From RGIG5270 sp045538635 (GTDB lineage Bacteria > Verrucomicrobiota > Lentisphaeria > Victivallales > Victivallaceae), in the NCBI GenBank assembly GCA_045538635.1, contig JAZSRU010000125.1:1-64000 (forward strand): a stretch of DNA of 64,000 bases, given 5' to 3'. Both the position numbers and the translations under genes were made by a program. Under the pieces are notes generated by a model. That model ran no database searches. It was not told the origin of the DNA and saw nothing but the letters and a program-made list of their open reading frames with translations. The first letter of the stretch is position 1, and every line of letters starts with the position of its first letter. This document shows, in pieces, positions 15,322-23,612 of the stretch.

Positions 15322-16707
15322 ATGGGGACAGCAGCGAAGCGTAATGCCTCCGGCAAATATCAGATGGATATGTGCAGCGGACCGCTGTTGCGTCAGATAA
15401 TTGTTTTTGCAATTCCGTTAATGTTTACCGGCATGCTGCAGCTGGTGTTTCATTTTGCAGATCTGGTTGTAGTTGGCAGGTTTGCGTCGCATCAGGCATT
15501 GGCGGCAGTCGGTTCCACTACCAGTCTGACGCATTTGCAGATAGGTATTTTTTTCGGTTTGGCAATCGGTACCAATGTGCTGGTTGCCCGTTATATCGGA
15601 GCCAAGGACAGAACTGCGATTTCTCAAGTTGTTCATACTGCGATGGCGTTCGGCCTGGCGGGCGGAATTTTCATGGGGGTATTCGGTTATACATTTGCCC
15701 GTATATTTTTGCGCATGATGGACACTCCTGATGATGTTCTGGATATGGCGGCGGAGTATATGCGTATAACTTTTATCGGCTTGCCGTCGCTGGTGTTGTA
15801 TAATTTCGGGGCGGCGGTATTGCGTGCGGCCGGAGATACGAGGCGGCCTTTTTATTTTCTGATTATAGGCGGATTGATCAATGTGCTGCTGAATTTATTT
15901 TTTGTCATAGTTTGCGGTATGGATGTGGATGGGGTCGCGTGGGCTACGGTTATTTCGCAGGGGGTTTCGCTGTGGCTGATACTGCGGGTGATGCAGAAAA
16001 TGGTCGGCGGCTGCCGTTTCAAGTTGAAAAAAATGAAAATACATTGGCTGACTTTGCGGGATATTCTGTGGATTGGTGTTCCGGCTGGATTTCAGGGTGC
16101 GTGTTTTTCCATTGCCAATATTATGATCCAGTCATCGTTCAACACATTCGGTTCAATGGCAATAGCCGGTAATACGATGGCGTCGCAGTGTGAATCGTTT
16201 ATTTTTCTTGCGAACAATTCATTTGCCCAGGCAACGATAAGTTTTGTCGGACAGAATCTCGGCGGTAAACAGTATAAACGCGTGCGTCAATCGGTCAAAT
16301 ATTGTTTGATAACCGGATTTGTTATTCTGATGATTTTTGTGGCTCTGCTCTATGCGTTCCGTGTCAATGCGTTGTCGATATTCAATAAAAATCCTGAAGT
16401 TATCAAATGGGGACTGCTGCGTTTTTCGATTGTCCTGCCGTTGTTGTTTATCGGTGGCTGGATGGAAACATTTATCTGTGCATTGCGTGGACTCGGTTAT
16501 TCGATTGCACCGACAGCGATAATGATATTCGGTATTTGTGTTTACCGCATTATATGGATAAAAACTGTTTTCAGGGCGCATCCTGATTGTCCGGAAATTC
16601 TGCTCTGGTCATATCCGATATCGTGGTCGATAGTTGCGTTGCTGGCGATGCTGTTTTATCTGTATGCCATAAAAAAATATCCGGCAAAAAATATGCCGCG
16701 CATCTGA
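15322..16707 (+). CDS. MATE family efflux transporter (second of a tandem pair)
   Basis: A 461-residue MatE exporter, clearly paralogous to the preceding one: both begin with the pattern KYQxDMCxGPL, share ADLxVVGRFASHxALAAVGST, and share SFVGQNLGGKQYKR in the second half. The pair arose by tandem duplication. Sequence differs mainly in loops and in the second helix pair, so substrate ranges may differ, or the two may form a heteromeric unit; neither can be read from sequence. GGAGGT precedes the ATG. The 1-base gap to the upstream stop implies translational coupling. Confidence 0.92.
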   Translation: MGTAAKRNASGKYQMDMCSGPLLRQIIVFAIPLMFTGMLQLVFHFADLVVVGRFASHQALAAVGSTTSLTHLQIGIFFGLAIGTNVLVARYIGAKDRTAISQVVHTAMAFGLAGGIFMGVFGYTFARIFLRMMDTPDDVLDMAAEYMRITFIGLPSLVLYNFGAAVLRAAGDTRRPFYFLIIGGLINVLLNLFFVIVCGMDVDGVAWATVISQGVSLWLILRVMQKMVGGCRFKLKKMKIHWLTLRDILWIGVPAGFQGACFSIANIMIQSSFNTFGSMAIAGNTMASQCESFIFLANNSFAQATISFVGQNLGGKQYKRVRQSVKYCLITGFVILMIFVALLYAFRVNALSIFNKNPEVIKWGLLRFSIVLPLLFIGGWMETFICALRGLGYSIAPTAIMIFGICVYRIIWIKTVFRAHPDCPEILLWSYPISWSIVALLAMLFYLYAIKKYPAKNMPRI

Positions 16708-16799
16708 ATTATGGAAAAATCTTTTTATCTCTGAAAAAATGATAAAAATTCTTGATTTTTTGTGTTTTGCATATATCTTCTCTGTCGGAGGCAAATTTT

Positions 16800-17963
16800 A
16801 TGAGTGAAAATAATGAAAGTTTTGAATATCTGGTCAAGTGTGGAGTGGAATCTGAAATCCTTGATTACAAAGGACCTATGAATTTCAGAACGATGGGACG
16901 CTCCGGTCAGGCAAAAATTGCCAGACATATGGCGGCTCTTGCCAATACGCAGGGCGGACATATTGTTATCGGAGTTGGAGAAGATGCCAGCGGTCATCCG
17001 TCGGTATATGCGGGATTGGATGCGGCAGAGGCGCACTCTTTTGATCCGTCAAGTGTCGGTCCGGTCATAAATCATTTGATTGAACCGCCGATTGATTTTG
17101 TGATTGAACGCCCGTTGGTGGATGGCAAAAGATATGCCATAATCAAGGTGCGTCCATTTAAAACACTTCCTCATGTCTGTGCATCGGGAGTTTCACCGGA
17201 ATTGCAGCAGGGGGTATTTTATATCCGTACTGTTGAGGCGGCGAGCCGTCCGGCGTGCCGGGCGACAGAATTGCATGAGCTTATCAAACGGACATTGTTC
17301 AAGCAGAAAGCTCAGATCGTGGAGTTGCTGCGTGATGTTTTAAGTGAGGAAAAAGTTTCGCTGACTGAAAATGACGGTCAGATTTATTTTGAAGAGGATG
17401 CGGCCTATTCAAGAGGATATTTTATCCGCCGCAAGCAGAATTTTCAGGGGTTCGGAGCGAGAGTTATTGAATTGCAGATACGGCCGTTATGGAATTATGA
17501 TCAGCAGAAATTTACTCTTGATGAATTGCAGCAGGCGGTGAAAAGTGCTGCGGAGGAATCTTTCATGCCGGGAAATCTGCTGACTGCGCGTGATGTCAGA
17601 GGTGCATATTTTACCAACAGTTCATTGCGGTCAATGCCGGATAATGAATTGCGGATGTGGCAGTTGTCGCGCAGCGGATTGTTTGAGTTGCTGTTTCAGA
17701 TGCCTGAATCAGAAAATGGAATTTTTGTAAATTTACAGGCAGGAATGGAGGCCGCATTGCAGAAGCTGCAGCAGGTATATGCCAATTTGCTGCCGGAGGA
17801 AACTGAATTCAAAGTTATTCTGGCAATATATGACGGCGTGCGTCAGCTTGCTGATCCTCACACTGAACCGTCGGGCAAATGGGAAGATAAAATCAAATCT
17901 TCGGAAATTTTCAGCGATTCAACCAGAAAACTTGTTGAAAATCTGGCTGCTCATATTTTGTAA
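16800..17963 (+). CDS. AlbA_2 (Schlafen-type) DNA-binding domain protein
   Basis: A 387-residue protein with an N-terminal AlbA_2 / divergent-AAA-4 domain (about residues 8-140): ESEILDYKGPMNFR, IARHMAALANTQGGHIVIGVGED, and later GKRYAIIKVRPF with FYIRTVEAASRP. The family is found in predicted transcriptional regulators and nucleic-acid binding proteins. The C-terminal half (about 150-387) has no recognised domain and replaces the usual ATP-binding HATPase_c_4 module. GGAGG precedes the ATG. It converges on yggS, the two stops being 5 bases apart, so their transcripts may overlap. Its target is unknown. Confidence 0.75.
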   Translation: MSENNESFEYLVKCGVESEILDYKGPMNFRTMGRSGQAKIARHMAALANTQGGHIVIGVGEDASGHPSVYAGLDAAEAHSFDPSSVGPVINHLIEPPIDFVIERPLVDGKRYAIIKVRPFKTLPHVCASGVSPELQQGVFYIRTVEAASRPACRATELHELIKRTLFKQKAQIVELLRDVLSEEKVSLTENDGQIYFEEDAAYSRGYFIRRKQNFQGFGARVIELQIRPLWNYDQQKFTLDELQQAVKSAAEESFMPGNLLTARDVRGAYFTNSSLRSMPDNELRMWQLSRSGLFELLFQMPESENGIFVNLQAGMEAALQKLQQVYANLLPEETEFKVILAIYDGVRQLADPHTEPSGKWEDKIKSSEIFSDSTRKLVENLAAHIL

Positions 17964-17968
17964 CTAGT

Positions 17969-18658
17969 TCAGTTGCATGAACTTGATTGAGAGTAATCTC
18001 TGCAGCCGAAAATGGCACTGCCGATGCGTACAACTGTACTGCCTTCGGCAATGGCGGCTTCGTAATCGCCTGACATTCCCATTGAAAGTTCATTCAAATG
18101 CAATCCGAATTTTTCTATGCCGTATTGTGCGAGTTCGCGTAATTTGCGGAATGCTGCGCGGTTTTCCTCTTCAGTTCCGCCCAGCGGAGCCATGCCCATA
18201 ATGCCGCAGATACTGCAGAATTCCGAACATTGTTTTGCCCGTTCAAAAAGTTCATCAGCGGCAGAGAAATCTGCTCCTGTTTTTGATTCCTCTCCGGGAT
18301 TGAATTCGAGGAAACAGTCGATTTTGTGTTTGAAGTCAGCTGCGGCGCGGTCGATTTTATCCAGCAGAGATACTGAATCGACGGAATGTATGACAGATAC
18401 CAATGGCACGACTTTGCGGACTTTGTTTGATTGCAGATGGCCGATGAAGTGCCATTTGATATCAGACGGGAGTTCTTTTGCTTTCGGTTCGAGTTCCTGC
18501 AGGCGGCTTTCGGCAAAATTTCTGATGCCGTGGTCATAAAGGACTTTGATATCTGATGCCGGAAAAGTTTTGCTTACTGCAAGGAGAAAGGTTTTTCCTT
18601 GAGATAAATTTTCAACTTTTGCGGCAATATTCCGGTAATTTTGAATGATATTATTCAT
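17969..18658 (-). CDS. YggS-family PLP homeostasis protein
   Basis: A 229-residue PLP-binding protein of the YggS/PLPBP (alanine racemase N-terminal fold) family, which buffers pyridoxal 5'-phosphate and amino-acid pools in the cytoplasm. Lysine of LLAVSKTF (about residue 30) is the expected Schiff-base site; NFAESRLQELEPKAKELP, WHFIGHLQSNKVRKVV and the Gly-rich end LSMGMSGDYEAAI with VVRIGSAIFG complete the family pattern. No racemase activity is expected of this family. The start overlaps the stop of cysE by 4 bases. It is the last gene of the lipoprotein-yicC-cysE-yggS operon. Confidence 0.92.
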   Translation of the reverse strand: MNNIIQNYRNIAAKVENLSQGKTFLLAVSKTFPASDIKVLYDHGIRNFAESRLQELEPKAKELPSDIKWHFIGHLQSNKVRKVVPLVSVIHSVDSVSLLDKIDRAAADFKHKIDCFLEFNPGEESKTGADFSAADELFERAKQCSEFCSICGIMGMAPLGGTEEENRAAFRKLRELAQYGIEKFGLHLNELSMGMSGDYEAAIAEGSTVVRIGSAIFGCRDYSQSSSCN

Positions 18659-19599
18659 TTTGCAGATTCTTTTTTTGCGACTTTTACGAAATGTTCAGGC
18701 AGTTTGGCAGTGATTTTTGTGTGCGGTTCGAGGGATTCAGTGACCCATACATTGCCGCCGATGATGGAATGTGACCCGATGGTGATATCACCGAGAACTG
18801 TCGCTCCGGCATAAATTATGACGTCATCTTCGATAGTGGGATGGCGTTTCTGTCCTTTGATGAGCATGCCGCATGCATCTTTTGGGAAGCTCAATGCTCC
18901 GAGTGTAACACCCTGATAAATGCGTACATTGCTGCCGAGTACCGCGGTTTCTCCGATGACGACACCGGTGCCGTGGTCGATGAAAACGCCTTTGCCGAGA
19001 GTAGCTCCGGGATGGATATCAATACCGGTGATGCTGTGGGCATATTCGGTCATCATGCGCGGGAGAAGCGGGATTTTTTTGAGATAAAGCAGATGTGCGA
19101 ACCGCTGGATGGTAATGGTTTTGATGCACGGATAGCTCAAAATGATTTCATCAAAACTCATTGCTGCGGGGTCGCCTGCGAAAGCTGCTTTGACATCTTC
19201 TTTCAGGATTTCGCGGATTTCCGGGATGCTTTCGAGAACATTTCTTACAGCATCTGAAGCTTGTTCCGCGATATTGCATTCCTGACAATCGTTGCCGCAG
19301 CGGTGTTTCAGCACGCGGCATATCTGGTCAAAAAGTGCCAGTTCCAGTTGTTCGAGGATGTGGCGCAGATTGCGGCGCAGCTCACTGATCTGAAAAAGAC
19401 TTTCATCGTATCCCGGGAAAACCAGTTCCAGCAGCAGATTTATGATTTCAAGTATTTCGGCGCGGCGGGGGAGGTTGCCGCCTTCAAGATAATTGACGCC
19501 GATATTGTCATCAAAAGTTTTTTCGAGTTTGTCGAGCAGTTTTTGTTGGCTTGCATCGTCGAAAATTGCTTTGTTTTTCATGCAGTTGAATTTATTCAT
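18655..19599 (-). CDS. cysE: Serine O-acetyltransferase
   Basis: A 314-residue serine acetyltransferase, making O-acetylserine from serine and acetyl-CoA for cysteine synthesis. An N-terminal alpha-helical domain (about 1-150) is followed by a left-handed beta helix of hexapeptide repeats (about 205-300) with GIDIHPGATLGKGVFIDHG, TGVVIGETAVLGSNVRIYQG and VTLGALSFPKD. The length and Cys-rich segment in the helical part (CGNDCQEC) match the long EpsC/SerAT form rather than short CysE. It is in an operon with yicC upstream and yggS downstream. No cysteine synthase is in the window. Confidence 0.94.
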   Translation of the reverse strand: MNKFNCMKNKAIFDDASQQKLLDKLEKTFDDNIGVNYLEGGNLPRRAEILEIINLLLELVFPGYDESLFQISELRRNLRHILEQLELALFDQICRVLKHRCGNDCQECNIAEQASDAVRNVLESIPEIREILKEDVKAAFAGDPAAMSFDEIILSYPCIKTITIQRFAHLLYLKKIPLLPRMMTEYAHSITGIDIHPGATLGKGVFIDHGTGVVIGETAVLGSNVRIYQGVTLGALSFPKDACGMLIKGQKRHPTIEDDVIIYAGATVLGDITIGSHSIIGGNVWVTESLEPHTKITAKLPEHFVKVAKKESAK

Positions 19600-19607
19600 A
19601 ATATTCC

Positions 19608-20501
19608 TTATTCGACATTCTGGATTTGTTCGCGCATTTTTTCGAGTTCAGTTTTGAAAGTTACGACCAACGGGGAGATGTCGCAGCTGCCGCTTTTGTT
19701 GCCGAGAGTGTTGATTTCACGGAACATCTCCTGTACGAGAAAGTCCAAACTTTTGCCGTTATCGTCTTTTGAGTTGGTCAGGAAGTTTTCAAACTGGATG
19801 AAATGGCTTTTCAATCTGGTTATTTCTTCTGAAACATCACCTTTGTCGGCATAAAAGACGATTTCCTTGAGCAGTCTTTCATCGTTGAGGTCGATATTAA
19901 GTCCGGCTTCACCGCATTTTGCCAACAGATTGGTGCGGATATTTTCATTTATTTTCTTTGTGAAAGGGATGATTTTTTCGAGTAAAGACTGAAGCAGATT
20001 CAAGCGTGTGCGTAAATCATTTTCAAGTTCGCTGCCTTCATTGCGGCGCATGAGGATGAACTGCTCCAATGCGCTGTCGAGCGCTTTGAGAACGCCGTCA
20101 AGGAGTTCGGGATCAGCGGTGTCGATCTCTGCTGTGGCGATGACTCCCGGCACATTATAAAATGAGCTTAAATTGAATGAGGAGAGGTTGAATTCCGGAT
20201 GTTTGCGTGAGAGATTCAGCGCGCTGGCAACAAGTTGTTCCAGCAATTCTTCATTGATATCAAAATTATTGCTGTCGTTTGCAGTATCGGAGGTATATGT
20301 TCCTTTGATATTGATCATGCCGCGGCTGATTCTGCCTTTGAGGAAATTGCGGATATCGGGTTCCAGAGAGTTGAATTCACGCGGCAGGTTGATTCTTACT
20401 TCGAGTTGTTTGCGGTTGACGGATGAAATTTCAAAACTCCATCCGGTTTGAGCATTTATTTCAGCGGCAGTTCTGCCGAATCCGGTCATGCTGTAAATCA
20501 T
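19608..20501 (-). CDS. YicC family endoribonuclease-like protein
   Basis: A 297-residue YicC protein, with the N-terminal YicC_N domain (MIYSMTGFGRTAAE, then SSVNRKQLEVRINLP) and the C-terminal DUF1732 domain ending in KSLDFLVQEMFREINTLGNK, both diagnostic. Recent work on E. coli YicC links it to RNA cleavage and sRNA turnover. The start overlaps the stop of the upstream lipoprotein gene by 4 bases. It lies 8 bases before cysE in the same operon. Confidence 0.93.
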   Translation of the reverse strand: MIYSMTGFGRTAAEINAQTGWSFEISSVNRKQLEVRINLPREFNSLEPDIRNFLKGRISRGMINIKGTYTSDTANDSNNFDINEELLEQLVASALNLSRKHPEFNLSSFNLSSFYNVPGVIATAEIDTADPELLDGVLKALDSALEQFILMRRNEGSELENDLRTRLNLLQSLLEKIIPFTKKINENIRTNLLAKCGEAGLNIDLNDERLLKEIVFYADKGDVSEEITRLKSHFIQFENFLTNSKDDNGKSLDFLVQEMFREINTLGNKSGSCDISPLVVTFKTELEKMREQIQNVE

Positions 20502-21475
20502 TTTGCAGGCTCCTTCAAATCATTTTCAGTATCAAGTTCCGGTGCTTCGGGGAGGTCATCAATGATTTTTTCCTCTTTTGCGGGTTCTTTGTCGCCCCAG
20601 ATATCGGAATCATTTTTTGTACTTTCTGAAGTAATGGCGGGGACCGGTGGTGTTTTGACATCTGCAGAAACGACGGTCGTGCCTTTTTGGGCGGGGCGGG
20701 GGGCTTTTTTCACCTCTTTTGCGGTTTCTTTGCCGGAAGTTTGCGGAACGGTATTTTCAACAGCTTTTGCCGGATTGGGCGGTGGAGGTGATTGGTATTG
20801 GTCAAGCAGAGTATTTTTCAGGTCATCAGCTGATATGACAGAGCCGGTGCGGGGTGCAAAAGCGGCAAGATTTTTTCTGCTGTTGCCGAATACTGTGACT
20901 TTTTTTGCCGGATCGGATTGCAATGTCCATACAAAAGCGAATTGAAATTCATCTTTCTGCGGCATATACTCTTTTTCGAGTTCAGCCTTGCTGAAAAATA
21001 TTTCAGGTTCGCGGAAACGCAAATCATTGTAATCTGCCACGCTCAAAGTGCTGAAAAGATTGCCGATGATGTATGCTCTGGCGCGTTTTACAGCGTTTTT
21101 GCGGTTTGTATCTTCAGGGTAAAATTTGCGGATGAAAACTTTTTCCGGAGTGAAATCCTGCATTGAAGCGGAACTTACGCCCCATACAATGTAGAAAAAT
21201 TCTTTGCCGGGAATGTTCCAGACTATCTGTATCTGGTTCATATCTCCTGCAATGCGTGATGAATGGATATCATTGACTCCGCCGATGATATTGTTGTGAA
21301 GAATCACAGGTTTATTGTAACGGATGTATGAACTTTCTTCATAAGAGAGCTGCGGACATTTTTTGAGCAGGAATTCACGGGATTTCTGAACGGCGCGGTC
21401 CTGATGGAATTCAGGGGTGCGGCATCCGGCGAGCAACAACAGCCCGAGGACTGACAGCAGATATATTTTTTTCAT
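20498..21475 (-). CDS. Lipoprotein with Pro/Lys/Glu-rich C-terminal tail
   Basis: A 325-residue protein with a lipoprotein signal peptide and lipobox LLAGC (Cys at residue 18). The folded part (about 20-215) has no domain I recognise but contains alternating strands with many aromatic residues (QIQIVWNIPGKEFFYIVWGV; EFQFAFVWTLQSDP). From about residue 225 it becomes low complexity: a PPPP run followed by Lys, Pro, Glu and Thr-rich sequence, probably a flexible tail that spans the periplasm. It is the first gene of its operon. The region upstream is divergent with nadD. Confidence 0.7.
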   Translation of the reverse strand: MKKIYLLSVLGLLLLAGCRTPEFHQDRAVQKSREFLLKKCPQLSYEESSYIRYNKPVILHNNIIGGVNDIHSSRIAGDMNQIQIVWNIPGKEFFYIVWGVSSASMQDFTPEKVFIRKFYPEDTNRKNAVKRARAYIIGNLFSTLSVADYNDLRFREPEIFFSKAELEKEYMPQKDEFQFAFVWTLQSDPAKKVTVFGNSRKNLAAFAPRTGSVISADDLKNTLLDQYQSPPPPNPAKAVENTVPQTSGKETAKEVKKAPRPAQKGTTVVSADVKTPPVPAITSESTKNDSDIWGDKEPAKEEKIIDDLPEAPELDTENDLKEPAK

Positions 21476-21555
21476 AGAAAGCCTTTGTTTTATAATATTA
21501 AAGAAATAAACTTTCTATACGATACAGCTTTTTATGATTTATTCAAGCAGATAAT

Positions 21556-21583
21556 TTGATTTTTCTTTGAAAACGGCTATATT
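21556..21583 (+). promoter_or_regulatory. Predicted promoter of nadD
   Basis: TTGATT (21556-21561), 16 bases, TATATT (21578-21583), preceded by GC. Transcription would start near 21590, which supports the ATG at 21608. Confidence 0.6.
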
Positions 21584-21607
21584 TCGGGTATGCAGAAAGA
21601 GGTTTTT

Positions 21608-22234
21608 ATGAAAAGAGCGATTTTCGGCGGTACATTTGATCCGGTACATCAGGGGCATGTTGAGATTGTCAGAGCCATATTGAATGGCGGGTATTCTGAT
21701 ATTGTCACCGTGCTTCCGGCATGGGAACCGCCGCATAAAAAGTCGGTGAGGACCGCGTATTGTCACCGCTTGGAAATGGCCAAACTGGCATTTGAGGGAA
21801 TGGACGGAGTGGAAGTTTCCGATCTGGAATCGGTCTGGTGTTTTGAACCTTCATACAGCTGGCGGGTATTGAATGCTTTTCAGGAGCTTTATCCCGGAGA
21901 TGAAATTCAAATGGTAATTGGCGGTGACAGTTTGAAAAACTTTGCATCGTGGTACAATGTCCGGGAATTGGCGGAGAAGTTCAATTTTCTGATTTATCCG
22001 CGCCGCGGCGAAGATTGTGATTTTGCCGCGCTTGCCGCTGCGGTCGGTGCGGAAAGTGCCGGAAAAATGTGTTCAAATATCATAAATGCATCTTTTTTTG
22101 AAATATCTTCAACAATTTTGAGAAAAAAATTGGCAAATTCGGAAAATACCGCTAATTTTATATCAGAAACAGTTTACAATTACATAAAAGATAAAAAATT
22201 ATACCGTTCAGGTATTGAGGAGCAGCATGACTGA
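21608..22234 (+). CDS. nadD: Nicotinate-nucleotide adenylyltransferase
   Basis: A 208-residue NadD, joining nicotinate mononucleotide and ATP to form deamido-NAD, the step before NadE. The nucleotidyltransferase motif GGTFDPVHQGHV (residues 8-19) and PAWEPPHKKS at about 37-46 are diagnostic, with ISSTILRKKL corresponding to the ISST/SxR motif near the C-terminus. ATG at 21608 is chosen because GAGG lies 5 bases upstream and an earlier ATG is too near the predicted transcription start. It overlaps rsfS by 8 bases, a common pairing in bacteria. Confidence 0.95.
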   Translation: MKRAIFGGTFDPVHQGHVEIVRAILNGGYSDIVTVLPAWEPPHKKSVRTAYCHRLEMAKLAFEGMDGVEVSDLESVWCFEPSYSWRVLNAFQELYPGDEIQMVIGGDSLKNFASWYNVRELAEKFNFLIYPRRGEDCDFAALAAAVGAESAGKMCSNIINASFFEISSTILRKKLANSENTANFISETVYNYIKDKKLYRSGIEEQHD

Positions 22235-22628
22235 AGAAAATAAAAAAAATGTGACTTCCGCGGAACTTGCAGAATTCTGCCGCCGCGAAGCAGAAGAGAA
22301 ACTCGCAGAAAATATTTTGATGCTTAATGTCGCCGACCGTACGACAACCGCAGATTATTTTATCCTCTGCACCGCCAATTCCATGCCGCACATCAGTGCA
22401 ATCGTCAACAATATTGAACGCCGCGTCCGCGAACAGTTCGCAATCCGTCCGCTGCGTACAAACGGGGATGTATGGAGCAGTTGGATATTGATCGATTTCG
22501 GAACTGTCATCATCCATGTTATGAGCGAGGAGTGCCGCAACCATTACAATCTGGAAAAACTCTGGAGCGATATGCCTTCACTGGATGATCTGGAAAATGC
22601 CGCACTCAAAGCAAATCTGAAAGGTTGA
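22227..22628 (+). CDS. rsfS: Ribosome silencing factor
   Basis: A 133-residue RsfS/Iojap protein, which binds ribosomal protein L14 and blocks subunit joining during starvation. Family marks are KLAENILMLNVADRTTTADY (beta strand and Thr-rich turn), FILCTANSMPHISAI and SSWILIDFGTVIIHVMSEE followed by HYNLEKLW. ATG at 22227 follows GAGG by 6 bases and overlaps the end of nadD. Length is usual for the family. Confidence 0.94.
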   Translation: MTEENKKNVTSAELAEFCRREAEEKLAENILMLNVADRTTTADYFILCTANSMPHISAIVNNIERRVREQFAIRPLRTNGDVWSSWILIDFGTVIIHVMSEECRNHYNLEKLWSDMPSLDDLENAALKANLKG

Positions 22629-22635
22629 GAATAAC

Positions 22636-23229
22636 GTGAGCGGCGAATTTAATTTGGAAAAAGAAATAAGGATGGATGAGGCGCGTATTGCGCGTTACTT
22701 CAATCAACTGCCTTCCTATCTTGATTTGCCGGGCGAAAATGAGGCGGTTTTTGCCGGTATGGCAAGAGCTGCCGGAGAAAAAGTGCAGTCTGTCTGCAAA
22801 GAAGAAGATTTGCGCCGGATGACTCCCGGCTGGGAAATTGATTTGGATAATTACGATATCGAACGGTATGAGAATATACATTTTCATCAGGAAGAATATG
22901 AAATGTTGAGTATGCTTGATTCGCTGGCGGTGAATTATTCACGCTGTTTTGCGCTCGAAAATGATGCGGGTGCGGCAAAAATTTATGTGGCAATACTGTG
23001 CCAGTGCGGTAAAACTCTCGCCAGAATATCTGATATGCTTTATACCGCTGCGGATGAAGTCGATATGCGCTCCGCTCTGGCCAAAAGAGCATTGCGTGAT
23101 GTAAGTGATATGTCGGTGATGCTTGAACAGCTGCAAAGGGTTTCAAATAAGAAATCAATTGAACATGAACTTGATATTTTGCAGGTCATCCGGAAAAAAA
23201 TTCTTGATATAATATTCAAAAATCATTGA
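22636..23229 (+). CDS. Conserved helical protein of unknown function
   Basis: A 197-residue, mainly alpha-helical, acidic protein with no signal peptide or membrane segment and no domain I recognise. It is read from GTG at 22636, 7 bases after the rsfS stop; an ATG at 22672 is an alternative start with AATAAGG before it. Long predicted helices cover about residues 75-115 and 120-190, with CQCGKTLARISDMLY and SMLDSLAVNYSRCF. It is probably co-transcribed with nadD and rsfS. A pilin gene with its own promoter follows. Confidence 0.55.
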   Translation: MSGEFNLEKEIRMDEARIARYFNQLPSYLDLPGENEAVFAGMARAAGEKVQSVCKEEDLRRMTPGWEIDLDNYDIERYENIHFHQEEYEMLSMLDSLAVNYSRCFALENDAGAAKIYVAILCQCGKTLARISDMLYTAADEVDMRSALAKRALRDVSDMSVMLEQLQRVSNKKSIEHELDILQVIRKKILDIIFKNH

Positions 23230-23287
23230 GGAGTTGATGTTTTCGTTTAAATTTGATAAAAATTTTCAATAAAATATTTTCAAACAG

Positions 23288-23315
23288 TTGCGAAATTAAA
23301 AATATATGCTAACTT
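23288..23315 (+). promoter_or_regulatory. Predicted promoter of the Flp-like pilin gene
   Basis: TTGCGA (23288-23293), 16 bases, TAACTT (23310-23315), preceded by GC. The EIIA gene at the right edge has the same TAACTT -10. Confidence 0.5.
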
Positions 23316-23347
23316 ATTATCAGTTACCACAGAAAGTGAGGTGTTTT

Positions 23348-23599
23348 ATGAAAATGCAGAATCAGAAACGTTCAGTTATCCGTTTTAAAAATCAAAAAGG
23401 TCAGGCTGTTGTTGAATATGTTATTATTATCGTCGTCGTGGCATTGGCTGCATTGCTGGTGCTGACAGCTTTCAGTGACAGACTTCGCGGTATGATCGCC
23501 GGTGTTACCAATACCCTCGGCGGACAGGCAGAGGCTCAGGAGGGCGACAGCGCTGAACTCCTCAAGGATCTGCAGGCTGACGGCGTTGATATCAAATAA
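23348..23599 (+). CDS. Flp/class III-type pilin-like protein
   Basis: An 83-residue protein with a basic N-terminal leader (KMQNQKRSVIRFKNQK), then the prepilin-like site G-QAVVEYVIII and a hydrophobic helix to about residue 42. A Glu five residues after the Gly and a Tyr at the next position (VVEYV) match Flp/Tad pilins, which have GxxxxEY. After the helix comes a short polar tail ending in EGDSAELLKDLQADG. It could be a Flp pilin subunit or a minor TadE-like one. No tad secretion genes are near; pilT is 3.7 kb downstream. The ATG at 23348 has GAGG 7 bases upstream. Confidence 0.65.
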   Translation: MKMQNQKRSVIRFKNQKGQAVVEYVIIIVVVALAALLVLTAFSDRLRGMIAGVTNTLGGQAEAQEGDSAELLKDLQADGVDIK

Positions 23600-23612
23600 T
23601 ACAATACCGTTT

